DNA of 5,236 bases from Cyanobacteria bacterium T3Sed10_376R1m (GTDB taxonomy: Bacteria > Cyanobacteriota > Cyanobacteriia > Cyanobacteriales > Cyanobacteriaceae). The notes beneath the pieces are model-generated. The model had not been told where the DNA came from. It did no database searches and worked only from the letters and a program-made list of their open reading frames with translations. The translations under genes were made by a program, and so were the position numbers. Positions 1 through 4,165 of this stretch are shown piece after piece; the stretch's first letter is position 1; each line of letters opens with the position of its first letter. The stretch spans positions 1-5,236 of the forward strand of contig PXEJ01000073.1 in NCBI GenBank assembly GCA_003566215.1. Direction: 5' to 3'.

Positions 1-292
1 AACTGCGAACAACATCGTTCCTTTTGCTCGTAAAGCCGCTCCTGTAGCTGCCTAAGACCAAAAAACTTGGTTCGAGCGCTTATAGTGTGACTCCGTTAAA
101 CATTATAGGCAACCCTTAACGGATGCCCTCTTGTACTGTTTCTAGTCAGTTATAGAGTTAAGATAATACTGGAAAATCCTGTCATCAGGGATAATTGGTG
201 ATTCCCGCTCTGCGGAATAAAAGGGCTAAACCTGTGAATGAGCGATAAGTAAATAGCCGATTTGGACAGCAGTTCGACTCTGCTCAGTTCCA
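1..292 (+). ncRNA. ssrA: tmRNA (transfer-messenger RNA), 5' end cut by window edge
   Basis: tmRNA rescues stalled ribosomes together with SmpB: it enters the empty A site as an alanyl-tRNA mimic and then serves as template for a degradation tag. What is seen: a cyanobacterial-type tag reading frame (5-55) closed by TAA, followed by structured RNA and a tRNA-like 3' end. The T arm is a 5-bp stem, AGCAG (268-272) with CTGCT (280-284), around the seven-base loop TTCGACT. The 3' acceptor strand CAGTTCC is at 285-291 and the discriminator A is at 292; CCA is not encoded. A pseudoknot lies just after the tag: 78-87 pairs with 101-110, and CCGTTAA (93-99) pairs exactly with 116-122. A 6-bp hairpin (56-61 with 67-72) begins right after the stop codon. 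The 5' acceptor strand, D-like arm and first pseudoknot lie left of the window. The length from tag to 3' end fits an ordinary one-piece tmRNA. Only the 5' boundary is uncertain. Confidence 0.96.
5..55 (+). other. tmRNA proteolysis-tag reading frame (16 codons plus TAA)
   Basis: The frame starting at the resume codon GCG (5-7) reads ANNIVPFARKAAPVAA and then TAA (53-55). The ANNIV start and the small hydrophobic Ala-Ala end are typical of cyanobacterial ssrA tags; the C-terminal residues are the ones recognised by ClpXP-type proteases. Translation enters here without an initiation codon, so this is not a free gene. The first alanine of the mature tag comes from the charged tmRNA itself, and these codons follow it. 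The exact resume codon is inferred from the tag pattern; the preceding codon in frame is ACT. Confidence 0.93.
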
Positions 293-300
293 TAGAAGAA

Positions 301-328
301 AGAGGTGTGAAAATACATCTCTTTTTTT
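301..328 (+). terminator. Rho-independent terminator of ssrA
   Basis: The stem AGAGGTGT (301-308) pairs with ACATCTCT (315-322) through one G-U pair, around the six-base loop GAAAAT. It is followed directly by a run of T (322-328). Two upstream A residues (299-300) can extend the stem into the T run. It lies 8 bases after the tmRNA discriminator base, the expected place to end that transcript, and it separates ssrA from the protease gene downstream. Confidence 0.85.
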
Positions 329-364
329 GTCTGAATACCGATAATCTACGGGAGATATGTTTCC

Positions 365-395
365 TATTCTAATGGGGTATGGTAAATTAGGAATA
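365..395 (+). promoter_or_regulatory. Imperfect inverted repeat upstream of the HtrA gene (possible operator or 5' leader hairpin)
   Basis: TATTCTAAT (365-373) pairs with ATTAGGAATA (386-395) with one bulged G, across a 12-base loop that contains TATGGT (378-383), a weak -10-like hexamer. It ends 19 bases before the protease ATG. No good -35 hexamer is visible. The rest of 329-414 holds nothing else I can recognise. An operator role is inference only; an AT-rich repeat of this size can arise by chance. Confidence 0.25.
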
Positions 396-414
396 ATAAT
401 AAATACGTTTAAAT

Positions 415-1599
415 ATGAGCAAATCATTCTCCAAAATTATTTTCTCCACAGGATTTTTATTTGCTGGTATCGGTTTTGGATTATGGGGGACAAGACAATT
501 TCGCTCCCCGGAAAAAGTTAGTCCTCATTTTCCTTCAGAAAATTATATTTTGCCTATTCTTGATGAGGAGGTAAAGGAAAAAACAGATATTGAAAGTCAT
601 GGAAATTTTAATTTTATTGCTTCAGCAGTAAAACAAGTCGGTCCTGCGGTAGTTAGAATCAATGCGGCTCGTCAAGTTAGTTTGAATATTCCTGAGGAAT
701 TTAAGAATCCTTTTTTTGATAATTTTTTTGGTTCTCAACTTCCTAATCAACAAGAAGAAACGGGTACAGGTTCTGGTTTTATTTTTCAAGATGATGGTTT
801 AATTATGACTAATGCCCATGTGATTGAGGGCTCGAATATTGTTACGGTGGCTCTGCGTGATGGACGTATGTTTGATGGGGAAGTTTTGGGAATTGACACA
901 ATGACTGATGTGGCGGTGGTAAAAATTGATGCGAAAAATTTGCCAACGGTAATTTTAGGAAATAGTAAGGATTTAATTACGGGGGATTGGGCGATCGCAA
1001 TTGGTAATCCATTAGGATTAGATAACACAGTCACCGCAGGGATTGTAAGTGCCTTAGGGCGATCGAGTAGTGAAGTCGGTATCCCAGATAAGAGAGTGCG
1101 TTTTATTCAAACTGATGCCGCCATCAACCCGGGTAACTCAGGGGGACCTTTACTCAACTCTAAAGGGGAAGTGATTGGGGTAAATACTGCCATTCGTGCT
1201 GATGCTCAAGGCTTAGGGTTTGCGATTCCCATAGAAACGGCTAAGCGCATATCTAATCAACTATCAACCAAGGGAAAAGCCGAACATCCTTACTTAGGGA
1301 TTCAAATGATTACCCTAAATCAAAATACTATCAAAAACCTTGATACTAATATATCATCAGCCCACAGAGACAAAGAAGGAGTTTTAGTTATTTCCGTAGT
1401 ACCAAACTCCCCCGCTCAAAAAAGTGGTTTTCAATCTGGAGATTTAATAACAAAAGTAGGACAAACCAATGTAATTCATAGTGTGCAGGTACAAGAAGAG
1501 GTAGAATCGAGTGTGATTGGTCAGCCTTTACAAGTAACAATACATCGTCAACAAGAAATTATGGTGATTGACATAATTCCTGAGGAATTTCCTCAATAA
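415..1599 (+). CDS. htrA: HtrA/Deg-family serine protease, membrane-anchored, single PDZ domain
   Basis: A quality-control protease that degrades or refolds damaged proteins in the periplasm or thylakoid lumen. The 394-residue protein has a hydrophobic segment at about residues 7-24, with no obvious signal-peptidase site, so it is probably a membrane anchor. A variable linker follows to about residue 65. The trypsin-like domain spans about 66-285 with a complete catalytic triad: His135 (in TNAHV), Asp165 (in TDVAVVKI) and Ser242 (in GNSGGP). One PDZ domain runs from about 290 to 388, starting HPYLGIQM, a sequence typical of the cyanobacterial branch. The length equals that of Synechocystis HhoA as I recall it, but I cannot say which of HtrA, HhoA or HhoB is the ortholog, so the symbol is generic. 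The ATG is preceded by AT-rich sequence without a Shine-Dalgarno motif, and the start is chosen because the membrane segment follows directly. A perfect HIP1 site is at 991-998 within codons 193-195. Confidence 0.95.
   Translation: MSKSFSKIIFSTGFLFAGIGFGLWGTRQFRSPEKVSPHFPSENYILPILDEEVKEKTDIESHGNFNFIASAVKQVGPAVVRINAARQVSLNIPEEFKNPFFDNFFGSQLPNQQEETGTGSGFIFQDDGLIMTNAHVIEGSNIVTVALRDGRMFDGEVLGIDTMTDVAVVKIDAKNLPTVILGNSKDLITGDWAIAIGNPLGLDNTVTAGIVSALGRSSSEVGIPDKRVRFIQTDAAINPGNSGGPLLNSKGEVIGVNTAIRADAQGLGFAIPIETAKRISNQLSTKGKAEHPYLGIQMITLNQNTIKNLDTNISSAHRDKEGVLVISVVPNSPAQKSGFQSGDLITKVGQTNVIHSVQVQEEVESSVIGQPLQVTIHRQQEIMVIDIIPEEFPQ
991..998. repeat. HIP1 palindrome GCGATCGC
   Basis: A perfect copy of the highly iterated palindrome found in many cyanobacterial genomes. 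It lies inside the htrA coding region, read in frame as Ala-Ile-Ala. Confidence 0.9.
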
Positions 1600-1608
1600 T
1601 TAAGATTA

Positions 1609-2919
1609 TTAACGGTTAACTAGACATTGTTTTTTATCTTCTTCTACCTTGGTGGCTAACCAATGGGGAATTCCTAAAACTGCGTCAGTGTATAACCTTT
1701 CAAATTCTCGCTCAAAATGGACTGCAATACTAGGATTTTCTATGACTAAAAGGGCTTCATCGTTATTATAATTGGCAGCTTGTGACCAATTGTGAGAGCC
1801 TGTAATCACAATACGATTGTCTATGATGGCAAATTTATGATGTAATTTATCTCCTCTGGGTATATTGGGTATCCCCACTGTGTTGATAGGATTTGTCCAC
1901 GGGTTATTGTCTGGGTCATATTGACAGTCTCGACTTAGCTCTAAACCGAGTAAATCCAACCCTTCGCTATAGTATCGATAAGCAAAACCGGGGTCAATTA
2001 ATGCTCTTATATTTACTCCTTGTAAATGACGTTTTTCTAATTGATTGGAAATAGGTTGTTTACTAAAGACAAATAGGGCTAAATCTACTGAATTATTAGC
2101 TTTTTTTAGGGTATTTACAATTAAACCGTTAGTGCTGTTTTCCCATTCTATTCTTCTAGAAGTTGGAGAAAATTTAACGGTTATTTTACTATCTCCAATG
2201 GTTAATGTTTGATCAGGGCGAAAGGGTTTTTGTAGTCCAAATAAGCTATCTTTTTTATTTCCTACTCCATCTCCCCACATATAGTTGAATTCTTGTTTAA
2301 AAATGTTGGCTAAAGCTATATTTTTGATGACTAAAAGATGATTAGCATTACCTCTAGTTTCTTCATCTCCTATATCTCCATGAATACCACTCAGGGTAAA
2401 ATTTGCTGATCCTGTAATTACTTTTTGATTATCAATTATGATAAATTTATGGTGCATTAAGCCACTACCTTTACTCCCATCTTCTGTATCATCAATTATT
2501 GGTATTTTATTTTTTTTCAAAATAGCTAAACCATGATCTTGATTAAGTTGATTTAGGCTTAAATTATAGTTATTTTCGACGATTACTCTTACTTTTTTTC
2601 CTGCTTGATGTTGAAGTGCGATCGCCCTTGCGAGATTAGGTAAATTAATATCTTGAATAGCAATATCGATGGTATTCTGAGCAGAATTAATCTCATTGAT
2701 GATTATTTCTTCAAGGTTATCTCCAGCCCTTGTAATGGGGCGATAGGGTTCGGTATATTGAGCCCCTTCGGCTTGATTTTGATTAAAATAAACTTGGATT
2801 AAGTCATTTTGAGGCAAAGGAGGAAGTTGACTAACTTGAACTGGTTTTTGACAACCTTTGAAAATAATAATAAAACCAATAATGATACCTACTATTAAGT
2901 AGTAATTTTTTTTGATCAT
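1609..2919 (-). CDS. Phospholipase-D-superfamily protein with two HKD motifs, N-terminally anchored
   Basis: A phosphodiesterase-fold protein of the PLD superfamily, which includes phospholipases, nucleases (Nuc, endonuclease-like) and cardiolipin synthases; the substrate cannot be read from the sequence. It has 436 residues. Residues 6-20 are very hydrophobic and follow basic residues, so it is probably exported but tethered. Cys23 follows Phe-Lys-Gly, which is a poor lipobox, so a lipoprotein is possible but not favoured. Two catalytic repeats are seen: HKD1 with His156, Lys158 and Asp163, then GSANF (170-174); HKD2 with His360, Lys362 and Asp367, then GSHNW (374-378). Both are intact, so one polypeptide can form the whole active site. 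The HHKFxIID...ITGSxNx form resembles Nuc-like and uncharacterised PLD-like proteins more than cardiolipin synthases, which are usually polytopic at the N-terminus. It is convergent with htrA (9 bp between stops) and divergent from the DUF202 gene. No Shine-Dalgarno motif precedes the ATG. Confidence 0.9.
   Translation of the reverse strand: MIKKNYYLIVGIIIGFIIIFKGCQKPVQVSQLPPLPQNDLIQVYFNQNQAEGAQYTEPYRPITRAGDNLEEIIINEINSAQNTIDIAIQDINLPNLARAIALQHQAGKKVRVIVENNYNLSLNQLNQDHGLAILKKNKIPIIDDTEDGSKGSGLMHHKFIIIDNQKVITGSANFTLSGIHGDIGDEETRGNANHLLVIKNIALANIFKQEFNYMWGDGVGNKKDSLFGLQKPFRPDQTLTIGDSKITVKFSPTSRRIEWENSTNGLIVNTLKKANNSVDLALFVFSKQPISNQLEKRHLQGVNIRALIDPGFAYRYYSEGLDLLGLELSRDCQYDPDNNPWTNPINTVGIPNIPRGDKLHHKFAIIDNRIVITGSHNWSQAANYNNDEALLVIENPSIAVHFEREFERLYTDAVLGIPHWLATKVEEDKKQCLVNR
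2618..2625. repeat. HIP1 palindrome GCGATCGC
   Basis: The second perfect HIP1 copy, inside the PLD-family gene. It is read on the - strand in the same frame as the htrA copy (Ala-Ile-Ala, residues 99-101). Confidence 0.9.
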
Positions 2920-2982
2920 ATTTTATTAATTTATTGATATTAAACAATTTACACAAAAATATAGTAATTCTAAATTTTATCT
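2920..2982. promoter_or_regulatory. Shared divergent promoter region, PLD gene / DUF202 gene
   Basis: These 63 AT-rich bases separate two divergent ATG codons, so both promoters must lie here or within the opposing genes. For the rightward gene, TTTACA (2948-2953) and TAAATT (2971-2976), 17 bases apart, make a plausible -35/-10 pair. Transcription would then start about at the ATG itself, giving a leaderless mRNA. An alternative -10, TATAGT (2960-2965), has no well-placed -35. No convincing pair was found for the leftward gene. The base composition makes chance matches likely. Confidence 0.4.
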
Positions 2983-3408
2983 ATGTCTAAATTACCAAAA
3001 ATTGACCGCCAAAGAGAACATCAAGCAAATGAACGCACATTTTTAGCATGGTTACGTACTTCGATTGCCTTAATTGGTTTTGGTTTTGCTTTGACAAGAT
3101 TTGGTATTTTTTTACGACAATTAGAAATGTCTTTGATGAGGGAATATAACCGAGATATTTTTTTGAACTCAGAAAATTTAGGAATTTTATTAGTAATATT
3201 AGGAATTTTAGTTATTATTGTTGCTTTGTTGAATTATAACCGAACTTTTTGGCAAATTGAAAAAGGAGATTTTCAACCAAATCGTTTATTAGTAATAATT
3301 ACCGCTATTTTAGTAATGATTGTAGGAGTTTTGAGTTTAACTTTAATGATTCGCCGTAATCCATTACCAACTTTTACTCCTTCTTCTCCACAACGAAATG
3401 TTGATTAA
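2983..3408 (+). CDS. DUF202 / YidH-like small integral membrane protein
   Basis: A 141-residue membrane protein of the DUF202 family, which includes bacterial YidH; the same domain forms the membrane part of eukaryotic VTC polyphosphate polymerase complexes. The biochemical function of bacterial members is unknown. The family signature is clear at residues 15-34, beginning QANERTFLAWLRTSIALIG: a charged segment leading straight into the first helix. Three helices are visible at about 22-44, 66-84 and 102-122. Between helices 1 and 2 lies a charged loop, longer than usual in short family members, and the protein ends in a Pro/Ser-rich tail. The ATG is supported by the position of the signature near the N-terminus; no Shine-Dalgarno motif precedes it. 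It is transcribed away from the PLD gene. The codon frame stays open for 45 codons after the TAA stop (see 3409-3552). Confidence 0.88.
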   Translation: MSKLPKIDRQREHQANERTFLAWLRTSIALIGFGFALTRFGIFLRQLEMSLMREYNRDIFLNSENLGILLVILGILVIIVALLNYNRTFWQIEKGDFQPNRLLVIITAILVMIVGVLSLTLMIRRNPLPTFTPSSPQRNVD

Positions 3409-3552
3409 TTTTTTAACTTAGTATCGAAAGAAGTCCCGTGGCTAGTTTTTGATAAAAAAATAGTTAAAAGCACAAAATTACAGATACTACACCCAGAGAA
3501 GAAAATCTCAGAATTGTCAATTATCTTCATCATGGCACTTTTTTAGTAAAGC
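3409..3552. other. Intergenic gap (144 bp) with no convincing gene
   Basis: The gap lies between the stop of the DUF202 gene and the TAG stop of the convergent 181-residue gene. The + frame that continues the DUF202 frame has no stop from 3409 until TAG at 3544-3546, but it has no early start codon; its first ATG is at 3532. On the - strand, a 42-codon frame (3405-3533) starts with two ATG codons and overlaps the DUF202 stop by four bases. Neither translation resembles anything I know, and no start site is supported. No GC-rich hairpin with a T run is seen, so I cannot point to a terminator for either converging gene. Confidence 0.5.
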
Positions 3553-4098
3553 CTAATTAAAATAGGGTTTTACATAATTGATGCCCTTATTTAAATAAAA
3601 TTCTGTAAAATAATCGAGATAATTTTCTTTGATTATTTCAAAAGATTTTTCCATTCTTTCTTGACCATAAATTAAAAACTGGGCTGTAGAAAGAGCATAA
3701 AATTCTTCTTCTTTTCCTTCTACATTATTTTTAAACGCATCTATATATAAATCTCTGCCCTCATCAATTAAATTTTGCATTTGAGAAGAAAATTTGACTG
3801 ATTCACCGTTAGCTAGAGGTATTTCTTTATTTTTGATAGAAGACATAGACAACTTCATACATTTTCTAGTTTGTTCGGGGGATAAACACTCTTTATCCTG
3901 TCGGCGATAAGCCCACTGAGTACAACCGTTGGTAACTTCTAATGCCCTTAATAAGGATAGTTTATCTAAGTCTTGGGGATTTATTTTTTCCCAAATTTCC
4001 AGGTGAAATAATACCCGATTTTTAAATAGTTCAAAGTCTTTTTGAAAATAAGATTTTAATTCTCCTATTTCTGCTAGTTTATCCCAGTTAATTTCCAT
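3553..4098 (-). CDS. Hypothetical soluble protein, 181 residues, family not recognised
   Basis: I do not recognise this protein. It has 181 residues, no signal peptide and no membrane segment, so it is probably cytoplasmic. It appears mostly helical, rich in Glu, Lys, Phe, Tyr and Asn. Its central part holds three cysteines, Cys59, Cys71 and Cys80, and a conserved-looking stretch with Trp62 and an RRQD turn (residues 65-68). The spacing C-x11-C-x8-C does not match a zinc or iron-sulfur motif known to me. The C-terminal third carries many aromatic residues (FLIYGQERMEKSF, then YLDYFTEFYL). The ATG at 4098 has no Shine-Dalgarno motif, and a TATAAT sits 17 bases upstream. It lies 67 bp downstream of the efflux adaptor gene on the same strand, so read-through is possible, but shared function is not shown. 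Codon use is AT-rich like its neighbours. Its even reading-frame quality over 546 bp makes it a likely real gene. Confidence 0.75.
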   Translation of the reverse strand: MEINWDKLAEIGELKSYFQKDFELFKNRVLFHLEIWEKINPQDLDKLSLLRALEVTNGCTQWAYRRQDKECLSPEQTRKCMKLSMSSIKNKEIPLANGESVKFSSQMQNLIDEGRDLYIDAFKNNVEGKEEEFYALSTAQFLIYGQERMEKSFEIIKENYLDYFTEFYLNKGINYVKPYFN

Positions 4099-4115
4099 AT
4101 TTATTTAAGAGTTTA

Positions 4116-4121
4116 ATTATA
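4116..4121 (-). promoter_or_regulatory. Possible -10 element (TATAAT) of the 181-residue protein gene
   Basis: On the - strand this is a perfect TATAAT, 17 bases before the ATG, giving an expected RNA start near 4109 and a leader of about ten bases. The place where a -35 should lie falls within a small hairpin (4127-4145) and does not resemble TTGACA. Many cyanobacterial promoters lack a -35, so the site is plausible, but AT-rich sequence yields such matches by chance. Confidence 0.4.
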
Positions 4122-4126
4122 TTTTT

Positions 4127-4145
4127 AGCTTCCTGATGGGAAGTT
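4127..4145. repeat. Small inverted repeat between the efflux adaptor and 181-residue genes
   Basis: AGCTTCC (4127-4133) pairs with GGAAGTT (4139-4145), with one G-U pair, around the loop TGATG. On the - strand it follows the adaptor stop codon by about 20 bases, but it is followed by an A-rich, not T-rich, stretch, so it is a poor intrinsic terminator. It could act as a 3' stabilising hairpin or a protein-binding site next to the TATAAT at 4116-4121. Confidence 0.35.
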
Positions 4146-4165
4146 TCATTTCTTAAAAAAAAGAT

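Noticed and set aside
2..55. The C-terminal end of a protein-coding gene reading ...ANNIVPFARKAAPVAA then TAA
   Set aside because: The sequence is a cyanobacterial ssrA tag, and what follows folds into tmRNA pseudoknots and a tRNA-like 3' end. It is part of tmRNA, not a separate protein gene.
264..292. The 3' half of an ordinary tRNA
   Set aside because: A T arm and acceptor strand are present, but there is no anticodon arm or D arm next to them; the structure fits the tRNA-like 3' domain of tmRNA.
786..1034. An 82-codon open frame on the - strand inside htrA
   Set aside because: It lies antisense to the best conserved part of the protease domain (triad His and Asp region), its translation resembles no protein, and the overlapping + frame is certain. 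It is a shadow of coding sequence.
3405..3533. A 42-codon - strand frame starting with two ATG codons, translation beginning MMKIIDNSEIFFSGCSICNF
   Set aside because: There is no ribosome-binding site or recognisable similarity, and it competes with another open frame on the opposite strand. It could be a small protein, but nothing in the sequence supports that above chance.
3534..3553. Possible GGC...GCC hairpin as a terminator for the 181-residue gene
   Set aside because: The stem needs bulges and has several equally weak pairings, and no T run follows on the relevant strand.
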